Below, one piece after another: positions 33,325 through 47,100 of a DNA stretch of 64,000 nucleotides. The stretch is taken from assembly GCF_029784155.1 (NCBI RefSeq), contig NC_073693.1, positions 117,465,003-117,529,002 on the forward strand, read 5' to 3'. Positions within the stretch are counted from its first letter, which is position 1, and every line of letters starts with the position of its first letter. The translations under genes and the position numbers were made by a program. Under the pieces are notes generated by a model. The model saw only the letters and a program-made list of their open reading frames with translations, made no database searches and had not been told where the DNA came from. The DNA comes from Uranotaenia lowii. Lineage: Eukaryota; Arthropoda; Insecta; Diptera; Culicidae.

Positions 33325-34300
33325 TCACTGGTAAAGTTCGACATGTTCGCCCTTGAGTTCAACCACTCGCCGCAAACGGTCCACACCTTCATGTTTCTTA
33401 GAGCAGACTTCGGCCCCCAACATACAGGATGACAAAAAAGTCCGGTCACACAGAAATATCTCAATATTTCAAAGAATAAGAAGAAAATCAGAATCTGACT
33501 TTCATAGCTTTATTCAGTAACTCATCAAGATACTTCACAGAAGATATCTCGGAATTACACCACCTTTCTCTGATCGAACAAGCTTCAGACGTCTCGGAAA
33601 GTCGTCGCAAGCGGCGCGCACGTCCTGTCTCGTATAATCTTTTTCAACCTTGGAGTTCTCACAGACCTTGGTCGTCCAGATCGTGTCTTGTCCTCGGTGC
33701 CTCTTTTCTCTAGTATCGATTTATGGTCTGGTACACAAATTTTCGGTTGATTACGAGCGGTTTTAGGTGTTTGAATATGTTCAATATGTGTCCGGATTTG
33801 TACACTCTCACATATTCAGCGATAACAGCTGCTCTCAACTCTGCCACTCACAACCTCATGTACACAAACTGCACAGAAAAGAAACTCTGCCACTGTGGGC
33901 AGCAAAGTTAGCCCTTTCATTTGACATATAGGTGGCATCAGAGAGATGCAACGTATAGGCTACAGGCGACCCCGAAAAAAAAGTGTGACAGGACTTTTTT
34001 GTCACCTTGTACTCCAAACCGCGAAGTCCATAGCGTTCAGGTCTGGCGAACTCGCTGGCCACTCGGAGCTCGAAATGAACCCTGGAAAAAGTTACGCAAT
34101 CCAAAGTTGGGTTTTCTTCGCTTTGTGAGCCGGCGCCGAGTCCTGTTGGAAAACCCAATCCCTGGAACCAACATTTCGACGTGTCCACGGTTCAACGACA
34201 TTCTGTAGAACTAGTTCCCGATATGAATTTTGGTTGATCTCGTATTCTCGTCGTTCAATACTGTTTCGTGTGCAACGAAATAATTACTGTTGAAGAAATG
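33325..34300 (-). pseudogene. mariner-family transposase, C-terminal half, split
   Basis: On the minus strand the frame runs YEINQNSYRELVLQNVVEPW, then WVFQQDSAPAHKAKKTQLWI, one stop, and EWPASSPDLNAMDFAVWS. The pattern D(S)APAH ... SPDLN marks the second and third catalytic acidic residues of a mariner-type (D,D34D-like) transposase; here 32 positions separate them, so a small deletion is likely. After removal of the nested element (33425-34009 plus one TA), the reading frame continues directly into MLGAEVCSKKHEGVDRLRRV and a natural stop at 33325. The first catalytic Asp and the DNA-binding domain are missing. Confidence 0.8.
33425..34009 (-). mobile_element. nested Tc1/mariner-type element, 585 bp, internally deleted
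   Basis: Inverted ends CAGGATGACAAAAAAGTCC (left) and CAAGGTGACAAAAAAGTCC (right, reverse complement), both running on to GTCACAC (27 bp, 3 mismatches), with TA on each side (33423-33424, 34010-34011). On the minus strand at about 33790-33570 there is a remnant of an N-terminal transposase region (ILEKRGTEDKTRSGRPRSVR), the usual link between the two helix-turn-helix motifs of Tc1-like enzymes. The catalytic domain is deleted. Confidence 0.8.
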
Positions 34301-34591
34301 TAGCAGTTCAATTGCCGGACCCTGCAACCTTGAAAATCCACTTGAGCTTAAAAACTTAGTTTCAGTACTTTTAAAGTTGCAACCATCGAACCTATTTTTC
34401 GATTTGTTATCGTTTTTCTTAAACCCGCCTCTAGACGTGTTTTATACATCTTCTTTTTTACCTTAAGGATGATACGGTAAAAATTTGGTCAAGAGAAAAC
34501 GCGTGTAAATTGGTGAAATCGTTTATTTAAAAAATCAAATTGAATTTCTTTTTCAAGTTTAATTAGTATAAAATTCAGGAAAAATATTTAG

Positions 34592-35547
34592 TTAAGCTTC
34601 CGCTTTTCCAAATCCGAATTGCCGGGTCTTACGCTTAACCCCTGCCATCAGATTTTGTACAACCACCTTGTCCACCTTCATCGCCGCAGAAAGCCAGTTT
34701 GCTTTGAACTGCTGCTCGTCCTTAGTAGTGTTTTGGTCTTCTTTAGGTTCCGCTTGACAATAGCCCAGTATTTCTCAATTGGGCGGAGCTCTGGCGTGTT
34801 GGGAGGGTTCTTGTCCTTTGGAACCACCTGCACGTTGTTGGCGGCGTACCACTCCATGGCCTTTTTACCATAATGGCAAGATGCCAAATCCGGCCAAACA
34901 GTACGGATCAACCGTGTTTCTTCAGGAAAAGCAGCAGACGTCTATTCAAACAATCTTTCACGTAAATTTCTTGGTTGACAGTCCCGGCCATAGGTACAGA
35001 TGGCTTGCCAAACCAGATATTTCTTCGCGAACTTTGACAGTTTCATGTGCTTGAAAATATCTGCTAGGTACCTATCCTCTTCCTTTTGCCGTATAAAACT
35101 CCTGTCCCGGAAGCTGCTTGTAGTCGGTTTTGACGTAGGTTTCGTCGTCCATTCCCACGCAGTTAAACTTCGTCAGCATCGTCGTGTACAGCCTCCGGGA
35201 TCGTGCTTTGGCTGTCGTATTTTGTTTATCATCGCGGTTTTGAGTCACTACCTTCTTGTAAGTCGATAGTCTGGCTCGTTTTTTGGCTCGATGCACGGTT
35301 GTAGACGATACACCCAGCTAATTGGCAGCATCTTGGAGAGGTTAGGGTTTCCGGCAACTCTCTTTGTCGTCTCAGCGGCTTCCGGTTTTCGATTGAGCTT
35401 CCGCCTGATCCAGACTTCCTGGCTATCAACAAACGTTCCTCAAACCCTTTAATTATATCTGTAACAATTGATTTGGCAACTTTTAGCGGTTTTGCCAGCT
35501 TTGCGTGCGAGTAGCTCGGATTTTCGCGATTCTTCCTTGGACGGCAT
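34592..35547 (-). pseudogene. DD37E transposase, nearly full length, frameshifted
   Basis: Start ATG at 35547 (MPSKEESRK) and stop at 34592 after GKAEA. The N-terminal helix-turn-helix is present but breaks frame within the first 20 codons. The catalytic residues are all retained at DNA level: MDDETYVK, WPDLASCHYG and ELRPIEKYW, with 37 residues between the second Asp and the Glu. A deletion of about 24 bp near 34990 (relative to copy 2) and several frameshifts prevent a full product. Confidence 0.85.
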
Positions 35548-35595
35548 TTTGGCAACTGAAGAGTGAATTCCAAAATCAAAATAGGAGCAACATTC

Positions 35596-36065
<470 letters not shown>

Positions 36066-36150
36066 TAGGGGTATTCAGGTGTTTTAAATGCAAAACTGAA
36101 AGAAATACGTCATGTTGATATTGACCAAATTTTGACCGTATCACCCTTTA

Positions 36151-37284
36151 TGATCCTTTGTCATATTTTAAAAGTAATAGAAAGTTTAAGACCCAACTTT
36201 CAATACCAATATTGGATCGAATTCAAATTTGAAAAATTACGTCCATTTCCAATTTTCTCATGTTATGGTTTTCTTTGATGTAGCTTATCATTAGTATGGA
36301 TTGTTATATTTACATATTTTAAAACATTCTGCACAAAAAGTAAGTCAAAATAAGTATTAGCTTGGATTTTATGACGATTGTAGTAAACCTCGTCTAAAAG
36401 CATGTTTTAGAGGATTAAAGAAATTCAATTTAAGGTTTTATTTCCTTAAAGTCCCAAATTAAAACAGGATTCAAATTAAAAATTGAACTTTTTCAAATAA
36501 AGTGAATTAATTTGTGTATTTCTTGAGATTAGCTTAAAATAAATTTAATTTCTTAATCTCTTGATACACTTTTAACTGCAATTTCCGATTTTCACAGAAA
36601 GCTTAATGAATACAATTGAACAATATAAACAATTTCAATAAAGAAAATGCATTAAAATTTAAGAATCACATAAGTAGCTTAAAACTCTGCAAAACACAGA
36701 TACCCTGACAATAATTTTTCTCTAACTATTCTATTTCTTTCCACCTTCCTTTCTGTCTAAGACACACTTTTTAAGTAAATCATGCATTGAAGTTTATATA
36801 AACAGCTTATAAAAAAAGGATTTATCAATAGATTCACAATTTAAAGCATGACTTTTTGATATTAAAAATTTGTTTCTCAACAAAACAATCATTGATATGT
36901 GAGTGATTGACAACGCGCCCCTTTTAAAATTTTTTGTTCTGAAAATTTCATCCTTCCAATTAGTACGTTCTCAATAAACATTACAACGGAATTAGTCATG
37001 ATTAAATGTCAAGTTGTGATAAACAGTGTTTAAGTTGATCCAAAAACTCGGAAATCTGAGTTGAAAAATTCGATCTTCCATTGATCGATCCAAGATCTAA
37101 CAATCCTAGTCCTGTTCATTCTACTTTTTATGTCATAATTCTCTTAATGCAAAATATTAAATAAGAGAATAAAAAAACCATTCAAAAAATTCACTCGATC
37201 GAATCAAAAATAAGCTCGGATCGAACGAGCATAAAACTGATAAATCATAAATCAACTTTTTTGGATAAAATTTTCGATGGAGAT
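36151..37284. other. AT-rich sequence, no gene seen
   Basis: A short part (about 36240-36320) distantly resembles the direct repeats at 14.75 and 19.0 kb (TTCTTTGATGTAGC.TAT, TTAGTATGGATT). Nothing else was recognised. Confidence 0.4.
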
Positions 37285-37334
37285 CAAGGGCTTCGTTTGC
37301 ACTTGGCGGTTATTGCTCTGGTGTACCTTTTAAA
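37285..37334 (-). mobile_element. isolated pogo-like terminus
   Basis: CGTTTGCACTTGGCGGTTAT followed by GCTCTGGTGTACCTTTT resembles the right end of the 37940-38860 element (GTTTGCACTTGCCTCGGTGT), with a short insertion. Only one end is present. Confidence 0.45.
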
Positions 37335-37939
37335 ACATCATTAAATCATAGCTCAGATTTTGAATTTATTATCAGCCATTAAGCTTATTTCTAAAAAACC
37401 CGAAGGGTTGAATAATTTATGTTTTTAATCAATTAAAGTATTTTATATAAATTTTGAAAAAAGAATCAATGTCCGAAAGATTACAAGACCCAAAATAAAA
37501 TTGTGGATGATAGTAGTTATTTCACCTTTTGTATTCATGATTTTTTTGAATTTTTCGATGAAAAATTACATGATTAATTGCTTTTGTGCAATAATATAGC
37601 ATGCAATTTTGTGACATGCATGCTTTTGTGCAATTTATTCCAATTTACTTGTTTTTTGTATTATATTTTAGTATCATCCCAACGAGTTATAAATTTCAAA
37701 AAAGAATAATATTATGTTATTTGTTTGTGTTTGATCGTTTTGAATTGTTCATAATATAAAATCAACGAATTCCACAAGAACAGTAAAGTGTCAAAAAAAA
37801 AAATAATCATAGATAAAATGTTTCCGAACTCGACTGAGTTTCAAGATCCACACCAATAATATTGTCAATATTGTTTCCAGATCAATCACATGAGAATTCA
37901 AATTATATGACACATAGATAATTTAAATTAAAAGGTATA

Positions 37940-38860
37940 AGGTACAACGGGGCAAGTGCAAACTCGGAGCAAGTTCAAACTCGGGGCAAGTGCAAACGAT
38001 CAACTTTCCTCTGTTACAAAAAAATTAAAAAATATTTCGTCTTCTATAAATTGTTGCTCATGCCCAAACAAACAATCGGACATAGATAAATTTAACTTCC
38101 TTTAAACTATTCACTAAAAACACTACACTGTTTAATTACACACGAATTCAAGTACGTACTAGACATGAACAGTGTGTTTTTGTTTTGCATATTTTGCATG
38201 TATTCAAGTGAAAGCAAAAAAAACATGAGAAATTTTCAGTACATCCTGGGAGTTTTGAAAATATTATTCACCCTTTGTCAACCCACACTACGGGGCAAGT
38301 GCAAACGCACCTTTAAGCCATGTTTCATCAGCCATTTTAAGAAATTGATCACCAAAATGGTTCAGTATTTTATTAGAATTGTCAGAAGGGGTATCCAAAG
38401 TGTTTTATCTGAAGCGGATGTTCGAAATTCTGTAATGCCTTGGTAAATGAAGGTCTTTTGCTTGAAACAACAGTCAGCAAAAATGGAGTTCCAAAAAGTT
38501 ATTAATATTGCAGGAAAACAGCTAATACATTAATAAAAGTTGATAAAACAAACCGGAACATGTATTAAATTCATTTTAGGACCAATACACTGACTCATCA
38601 GTAAATTAGTTTGAAAAAAGTATTGCGTTTGCACTTGTCCCCATAAACGTGGCAAGTGCAAACTTTGAAATTTTTTCACAAAAGCACCGTTACTTTTTAC
38701 CAACATTTTTTAATTTTTCACTTCCAATGGGAATTTGTTGAGAACTATTTTAGAGATGCAACGCAGGATAATTGATAGTTTTTGAAGATACACATATTTT
38801 TCTAGGACATGTGAAAGTTGAACTATGGTAAAATCCGTTTGCACTTGCCTCGGTGTACCT
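37940..38860 (+). mobile_element. pogo-like TIR element, 921 bp, TA target duplication
   Basis: Ends AGGTACAACGGGGCAAGTGC (left) and AGGTACACCGAGGCAAGTGC (right, reverse complement), bordered by TA (37938-37939, 38861-38862). GGGCAAGTGCAAAC-like words recur inside. Around 38405-38500, after one frameshift, the plus strand reads NALVNEGLLLETTVSKNGVP then KS, which resembles the psq-type helix-turn-helix of pogo-group transposases (..SKYGVPKSTL..). No catalytic domain is left. An inverted relative lies at 59085-59917. Confidence 0.7.
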
Positions 38861-38862
38861 TA

Positions 38863-40038
38863 ATCTAGTTTCAAATTTGACAAATAAATGTTGATTGTTG
38901 TAATTGCAATTGATTGAGACTCAACATACATTTGAGAACAACTTTTTTGGAATATATGTTGTAATAATTGTTTCAAAAGATTTTGGCGTCATGAGTTCGA
39001 ATATTCCGTCAGATTGTGTCTATTACTTCTCGATTTGGTGCTATCGCTCCCACAATTTTTACTGAAATGCAGCTAAATGAAATCTTAAAACTGATTTGAA
39101 ATCTACTGTTTGGTTTCCTTGTTTCATGAATTATCGAGATTTGGCTAATATGTTCTTAATTCAATCGAGTGTTTTTAAATTCAATTGAAAACCATACAAC
39201 TTTTCGAATATCTGACATCATGAAAGGGCGTTAAAAATTTTTTGATTGTAATAAATGATTTTTATTCTTAATCTTTTTAAAAGACTGCAAAGCGATTTGT
39301 TTTCGAAAATATCTGAGATTCATTTTTAGTTAAAAATTACATTTAAATTTGGTCGAATTTCAGTATTTCCCTGGAACTGTAACAAAATGAAAGAGAAAAA
39401 ATATGTACCTTTCTCTTAGAAGTCAAAATTACTCGCAGCCATCGTGAATGTTGATCATTTGATCTAAACCTTTATTTTCAATGATTTTGTAGCATTTTAC
39501 AGATTGTTCGGAAAAAAAATTACAAATTTTTTGACATGCCCTGATAAGCCAAAATCAGCTGTAAATTTTTTTTTAAGCGATTTCATTTTTGTTGTCTTTT
39601 CTAAGCATAATTGTGAAAAAAACGTGTAAACAATAAAAACGCGATTAAAATTTTAGCTAAATTTCAAATTTTTCTCTCAAACAAAAAATAATCCCAAAAA
39701 AAAACATGGTAAACCGTAGTTTAAGTAATATCAACGTTCCTCTTTGTTTATGAAAATGTAAAGTTGAGTATCGATCCTGTAAGTAGTGCCTACCAAAAAG
39801 CATTAGTTTTCTGAATAAATCACCTTCTATTTTAGTTTTATTTTGGTGAATAACATTATACTCAACAGTTTGAACTCATCTAGAGTGAATTTTATTGATA
39901 AAATTGGCATTTTTCATAGAATTTTTTCATGTGTGATATTCTTACGTGGAACTATCAACATAGGGATAAGTACCTTGATAAATATTTCGTGTAAGTTCAG
40001 AACAAAGTATACTTGTTTGTATTTTTATAAGAAAGTTA
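38863..40038. other. AT-rich sequence, no gene seen
   Basis: No supported frame. Word content around 39180-39560 (for instance TGACATCA..AAA.GCGTT and AATTACTCGCAGCCATC) resembles 20225-20480 (TGACATCACAAAAAAGCGTT, AATTACTCGCAGTCATC), so the two are old copies of one unnamed repeat. Confidence 0.45.
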
Positions 40039-40232
40039 GGGCTTGTGATATAGCTCAGTTGGCAAGTCTGTTGTCTCCTGAGCCGATGTCCACGAGTTCG
40101 AGCCCAAGAGCAAACATCGAACACAGCTGTACCGGATAAGTTTTTCAATAACGATCCGCCAGCTGTAACGTTGATAAAGTCGCGAATGCCATAAACATGG
40201 TAAAACGACTATAATCGAAACAAAAAAAAAAT
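40039..40232 (+). mobile_element. tRNA-derived SINE, family 2 copy 2
   Basis: About 90% identical to 27316-27508. The A-box-like TAGCTCAGTTGGCAAG and B-box GAGTTCGAGCCC are both close to consensus, better than in copy 1. It ends in an A-run at 40220-40230. Confidence 0.8.
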
Positions 40233-41367
40233 ATAAGAAACTTAACACTAAAAGAGACCGTTTCCGGCAAAAGTGAAAATGAGTCAAAAGTCACATGGGA
40301 AGTTTATTTTTTAACGGCAGTTTGGCTATCAGAAATCGATCCTTCCTTTCATACTTTTTAAAAATTATTTCTAGTAAATCGTGTTTAAAAATTGTGAAAA
40401 TTGTGCCCTTCGAAGAATTAAAATATTTACTTATTTTATTCATACATTTTTATTGCATATTTGTTACTAAAGCTATGATCATTTAGTATCCGGACACTTC
40501 ATTTCGATGATAGCAACGTTACTAGAGCTCAGACGTGCATAACTTTAGCAGTGTTGTCTTGGTTATGAGAAGGACTATATTATTTATTTTTTCTTCAGAT
40601 TTTTGAGTTAACGTGTATTTTAGACATTTACGATGCATAAAGACATGGTTAAAATAATTTTGCACAATCGTCTCGGATTTTCTTCACTGTCGACTTGAAA
40701 ACTTATGAACTGTTTATATTTCTCTACAATGAGAAATGAATTGTAGAATTGATCATGACAACACGATATTTTCGAATCACTATTCTGAATGGTTTAACAG
40801 TATATCAGTGTTTCAAAATCCGTTTTAAGTTCACAGCAGTTATAATCAAAAACTTATCTCAAATATTTGTTTTTTGAACGAATATTTCAAAATTAGAATC
40901 ATCAAAATTTCGATAACATAACCTTACACTGCTTGGTAAAATTGAAAAAATTGGTAGTTTTTAAAATTTTTATCTTTTCTACAAGATTTTTATTATTTAT
41001 GATTTTTAATTGGGCTCAAGGATAATTTTTCTTTAACATTCTGGTATACTAAAAACGCTAATAATCTTCTATCAATATTTACTTGTATGGAAAATTTTTG
41101 ATTTGCAAATTGAAGTTGTATCAAAGAGTGATTAAAACAAAATTTTAAAAGGAAATGTGTTAAAAAGTTAAATTTCATCTCTATTTTTAAAATTTTTCAA
41201 AAATCATAAAATTCAGTTCAATGAGATCAAATTGGAGGAAAAGGGTCAATAAGCACCATCTTTCTTTTCTCCATCGCTCTTCCAAAATGAACGTTTATTC
41301 ACTTGATATAAATGTTCTTTTTGTTTGGTCAATTATTTAGAGTACTTCAATATGGGGCAGTTCCATA
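40233..41367. other. AT-rich sequence, no gene seen
   Basis: No domain-bearing frame and no clear repeat partner. Confidence 0.4.
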
Positions 41368-42240
41368 CAGTGAGGCGGCAAAAAGTATAATTAGGTGTTT
41401 TGGACTATTTTGTTATTTTTGAAATTGTTTATGAAAATCACTTTTTTTTAACTATCTTAAGTTAAATTCATACATTTTTTTTTTTAAAACTAGGTACTAT
41501 TAAAGAAGGATGCTTGGTTTTATTTTTGATCCTACTTTTTATTTCTTTTGAAAACCGGCATTTAGACTAATTGATCATTAAATGATAAATATTGTCAAGA
41601 CATTTCATGAAACTCAAGAAAAAAAATGTCTGAAATGATTGATTAATCATGAGAAACATTTATTTTGACAAACCTACATCAACTTTGTTGAATTTATACT
41701 CTTTATATTATGGGTAAAAATTACCCATTTGCATGATATTTTCAGCTTTATTGAACTACATCTCAAAAACGGTGCTTTGATATGCCTGGAATATCTTTCA
41801 TTGTATTTTAGGATCTTTAACTAGATCTTGATAGTGAGAAGAGTATCGAGAAATGCGGGGCTTTTTTTGGCAAGGATTTTAAGTTTTTGACTATTGAAAA
41901 AAAATATTTATTTACTCATTTTTATCATAGATCAATTTAGTGTGTAAAATTTTGGAATAGTTAAAATGATAGCTTTTAATAAATGCTTTCATATGATGTT
42001 CTTTAAATTTAAGAAAAAAATTTGTTTTCCAAAGAAATATATGTATGTGATTAAATTTTTTTTCTTAATCATATAATTTTTTCAATTTTTCAAAGTCTGA
42101 TGTCTGTGGTGCGTCCAGTATCCAAAATAATAAGTTGAAAAACTGGGAATATCATAATCAAATATTAAGTTAATAATAAGTAAAAACAAAAAGCGATCCA
42201 ATGAAGTTCAGTTTTTGACTTTTTGCCGCCTCAAACTTCA
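41368..42240. mobile_element. Tc1-like TIR element, 873 bp, non-autonomous
   Basis: The left end CAGTGAGGCGGCAAAAAGT and the right end (reverse complement) GAAGTTTGAGGCGGCAAAAA share a GAGGCGGCAAAAAGT core and are bordered by TA (41366-41367, 42241-42242). A CAGTGAGG-type start is usual for Tc1-like elements. The interior is AT-rich without a transposase. Confidence 0.65.
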
Positions 42241-42361
42241 TAGTGTACTGGTCGGCTGAAATGTTTGTGAGATACGCAACGGTGAGTTCACTCTTCCAAA
42301 TCTCTCGAAATAATATAGACTTCGTTCACGGAGTTTTTTTTTAACGAACACATTCACATCA

Positions 42362-44115
42362 GGGCCGAATCTAGCCATCGGGGGGCCCCTATGATTCGAT
42401 TTTTTTCAAGTGCTATCCCAGAGAATACAAATCATTTCAAACGTGTAAAAGAACTGGAGATGAGATCAGTATACTGTCTTCTAATAGCCATGTTGTCTGC
42501 CTAGAAGATAGTTTTTGGTGTACCTTCAAATTAAAATTGCTAATTAATCGCGTGCAAACAACGCGGAAGACTTTATAAAATTTAAAAAAATGAATGCTCT
42601 GATATGAGCTGAAAAATGCAAAACTTATTTCTCATTTTTGTTTCATCGGGAAATATTTACCAAACGACAATTGGAAAGTATAATGAAGATTTAAAACATA
42701 GAAAACAAAATTCAAAGAAATAAACAAAATAATTATACTCAAATTCCATAGAGAAACAGATATAAGAGTTTAATAATTCAAGAATAAAATTCAAGTTATA
42801 TGCCGAACCACAGCTCAGTGTCTCAAATCTAAATCCTATTTTCAAAGCAAGTTATGAGAAAAAAAACATGAATTAAGTTTGAAAAAAAAAAGATTCAAAG
42901 TTACAATCAGAGCCGAAGCAGAATTTTCACCACAAGGTTACTCCAGTTTTATATTATTGAAAAAAAAATGTTTATGAATATGATTCTCATCAGATAAATA
43001 AAATGGATATAAAATTGTTATTCTAAATGTGACAAAAATTTAATTGAATGCCCTCTTAGCAACTGCAAAAATGATCGATTGAAAATAAAATCGGAACAGA
43101 GATTAAATGTTTCAATCACAGAATTGTTATCATTGAAAAAAGGAATCAAAATGAGTTTTTACCTTAAACAAAGATCCTGAGTTCTCAAAATTCAGAAAAA
43201 TCATGAAACTGAACTTCAGTAACTGAAGAAACATCACAAGACTTGAAAATTTCGATGAAATGAATCTGGTTAAAGATAAGATCTAAAACAAACAAATATT
43301 CATGTTTAGAATATCACTCAATGATATTGGCAATTCAACTATTGGATCGTTTCTATGATGATTTGAGAATGATCATTTGGAAAATTATACACTGAATTCA
43401 AGATAGTCTTCAGTAGCTGATAAAATTTTGGGTTAAATCAGTTGAAAATGTTCCAATAAGTCTAAGGCAGAATTTGGAATGGAAATTCAATAAAGAAATT
43501 CTGTACTGTCGATCGGTCCAATTTAAGCAACTACTGTTTTTTTAAGCATTTATTTCAAAAATAGGAAAGGAAAACTGTTTAGAATTTATAAACCAATGGA
43601 AAGTTTAATAATAATGATTGAAAAGTGATAATTTATAATAATACCCGGTATTAACCCGGATACTGTTCGGGTAAAATTCTGAAATGTTTATCATACAGCT
43701 TCACTGTTCTCTTTTAACACGTGAGCTAACATGTTTCGAGAAAAAAAATGAAAAAATTTGAGGTGTTTTGTCTCATATTCGTCTTATTTTTTTCGAATTT
43801 GGTTAAAAATATTTTTGTTCAGATTTTGAGTTGAAAATTTTGAAATTCAATACCAAAATTCTGATATTCTCAGCCCGCAAAATGCGGGAGAACATCTTCA
43901 CTTCTTACTCTAGGGGGCCCCCTTAGCTCGAAAAACTTTTCTAAATATTATTTCACGGAGGCCCCTTGTTATTATGATTTCTTTCCATAGATTTGTATAA
44001 ATTGAAGTAGTATGATTTAAGTTATGTTAAACTTTTCTTCCCTCGGGGGCCCCCCTGAGCCGGGGGGCCTGGGGAAATTACCCCTTTTGCCTCCCCCCCT
44101 TAATCCAGCATTGAT
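42362..44115. mobile_element. possible GGGGCCC-rich TIR element, ends only
   Basis: The left border CAGGGCCGAATCTAGCCATC is followed by GGGGGGCCCC. The right border read on the minus strand is ATGCTGGATTAAGGGGGGG followed by several GGGGGCCCC blocks. CAGGGCCGGATTAAG-type ends with GGGGCCC subterminal blocks occur in insect non-autonomous elements. The interior is long and AT-rich, so these could also be two separate fragments. Confidence 0.35.
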
Positions 44116-47100
44116 TCACATATTAGTTCTTAATGAACTAGATGTTTCCTCAAAGCGAATTCATTAACTTAACACTAAGTCGTACATCTTTCGAGGATTT
44201 GATAGCTAGTAACTTACAAATGCTAATATCACCAACTCACAGAAAGTATACTATGTATGCCTTAACCGAGATTCGATTTCACGAATAACGACCGTTGGCT
44301 TAGAAGACTTGAAAGCTATCCTCTTTGCCATGGGTGGCGGCAAAATGTATCAATTTTGCTTCCTGTTAAAAACCAATCGAATAGTGGCTCCAGAGAGTAG
44401 CAAAAGTTGTTTTTTTTTTTTAATTTTCAAACTTGCTATTTTTGATATTTTGATACTGAATACTAAAGTAATATGAATGAAACAAGACTTAGAAGCGATT
44501 CCTGTATGTGTGTGTTAATTCAATAAATAAATGTCAATTTGTGGCTCCAGAAAGTAGTTTGAAGTTGTTTCCCAAGTCAAACATACCAGACATATAAATG
44601 TCAAAAATTTCAAACATAAACGGGAAATGTTCAAGCTCAAGATAAATCATGTATTATTCGTTTTCAGTTAAAACGTTAACTTTTATAATATAGCGGAAAG
44701 CATTGAATAGCTATTTATTCAACCACATGATTTACCAATGGCCGTAAATGACAAAACCCGAAGTCCCACTCCAATCTTCAAGAGAAGACATAAACGAAGT
44801 CATACTCGGCTATTATCTAATTGCTTTCTCCATTCACCAGTTCAAGGTGTCCATCACTGTTAAGGTTTCGAGTAGCTGCTCGAACAATCCCGAAGACAAA
44901 CACAAAAGACCCCATTCATTTCCATTGGGACTATGAGCGCGCGGTGAGCTTATTATGTGAATATCATTCTCTGTTCCGGAGTGCCGGAGTGCCAAAGTCC
45001 GACTCTTCCGGATATTCTTTTCGTTCCTTCATTCAATTGTTATTTGACTTGGAAGACCATGTTTTCTCTCCAACCCTAGAAGCATTGGGGGGAGTTGTGT
45101 TTTTCTCTGATTATGATGTTCATTTTACTCAATGGCTCATTGAGAAGTGCATTCAACAATGGGAAGTTTCTTTTGTCTTCTGTGGGAAAAAACTTTGTTT
45201 TAGAAAAAAAAAACAAAAAACTATTCCAAAATTCAACATTCCAATATGTGTTATTAGATTCTGTGTTCACGGATGAGCTGTTTGTTGATAAAAAAAACAA
45301 TGACAAGAATCATAATAATACCAGAAAATAGGAAAAATCAAGTAAACATAACAACAATCAACCATCTTCTTAGTTGGTGAGGTTTTATATCATTCGTTTC
45401 TCAGTTATTTGCTCTCGAAAAACCGCATTGTTTCTTGGACTATCCATTTAAATTGCAAGTAGGAACAAAACAGACAAACATTCAAAAAGAGAGCAGGGAA
45501 GTCGGGGATGTCTTCTCATTTCAATGAAACTCCTCAGCAAGTGTAGGTAGGTGGGTACTTTGCTGCTGAAGATGATGCTGCTGGTGGTGCGGTTATTGTT
45601 CTTTTGTTTTCCGGTTGCCAACATTGACAATAGGCTCTCTTGTGGTGTGTGTGTTTGTTTGCTTATTGAACGGAAACTGGCAAACTGGCCAGGCTATTGT
45701 CGATGTTTTTGTTGACGTTTCTCCCTGCTCTCAATTGTTTGCTGTCTTTTGCATCAAGATATTATGGATGGGAAATGAATTAATGGAAATTCATCAATTC
45801 AAGCCATTTTTTATTTTTCTTTTTTTTCAGTGCTCAATTTCGTATAAGTGCTGTAATGAATATTTATTTGACTTTTTTTTCTCAAAAATCTTCGCAGTGT
45901 CTCTTATTAAAAATATATTCTTAAATATTTTTTGACTGACCAACCGAGTTGCACAAAAATTCTGTTTTGCTTAAAAAATTATTTTTTTCGACTAAATTTT
46001 ACGGATTTTTATACGAAAATCCAAATAAATGTGTGAAAATGAACCTCTTCTTACTCCTAAGAAAATTATAAAGGTATTTAAATTTAATTGTTAAAAAATG
46101 GGCTCACCCAACAGAAAAGGCTTGAACCTCAAAGAAATTTTCTGACCATTTTCACTCGAATAATGCCCCTGTCAATCAATAAAGGCTTGGACAAATTTTT
46201 GCGGTTAAACGTTGATGGGTTCAATTCTTGCAGGCTTACCGAGGGTTTGCTACTGCCCAATCAATTCCGATGAAGGGTGTCGTTTTCTGTCAGCTTTCTA
46301 GGAATCGAATGCCTCCCTTTGGGTATTTTTTTTTCTTTATTCCTCTACGTCCAGCTATAATACCCACTGACATAACAGAAGGTACAAGAGTGCAACGTCT
46401 CAATACTGAATAGCAATAACGACAAAAGTATTGGCTCCTGGACGACCCTGAATGGGTTGTTGTAACTGACAGCTAGGATTACCGACACGTCCTGGGAGTC
46501 CTAGGCTTGGGTAACGAAACCCTTCGAAAGGGATCCATCCCGATTAATTATGTTTTATTGGGAGTAATTGTCACGTTGCTCAATTTGCGTCCGTCCACTT
46601 TGTTTGCGCACCCGGGAAGGGTGCTCGAGAATTTCAAAAAGGATGAATGCTTGAATGGTTGAAAGCTGGGTTGGGTTGGGATATTAAATAATTCGTTGTT
46701 ACAATATGCCTTCTGGGTGGGGTCCACCTTGCAAACGGTTCAATGGAACGAAACGCAGCAAATAAACGAAATGCGGGACATGATTGATATTGATGAACTG
46801 GGTGGGCTTGTGGTTGTTGTTTGAGCGTTGATGGGGCGGAAAATGAAGTCCATTTTAATTTTTTCTGAAGTGACGTTAATCCATTTTGAGGTCGGTGAAA
46901 AATGATCTTCCTCCCAGAATGCTTCCCACAAGGTTGATGTTGAAAAAAAACTATTGGGTGCAATGTGCTTTGGATACACTGTATTTACTAATAAAAAATG
47001 GATTCAAGAAATATGCTGTTTAAACTAATCGTATCAATGAACTATTTGACGTAAATTTATGTCTCACAGCAAGACTAAAGGAGTGCAAATTTATATTCGT

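Larger units (their letters stand above)
33212..34323 (-). mobile_element. mariner-type element with nested insertion
   Basis: Inverted ends: GAGGGTCCGGCAATTGAAGG (left) and CAGGGTCCGGCAATTGAACT (right, reverse complement), both followed by GCTACATT. TA precedes the left end; the right flank is CA, probably a mutated TA. Without the 585-bp nested element plus one TA, only about 525 bp remain, so the element is internally or 5' deleted and carries just the C-terminal half of a transposase. Confidence 0.75.
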
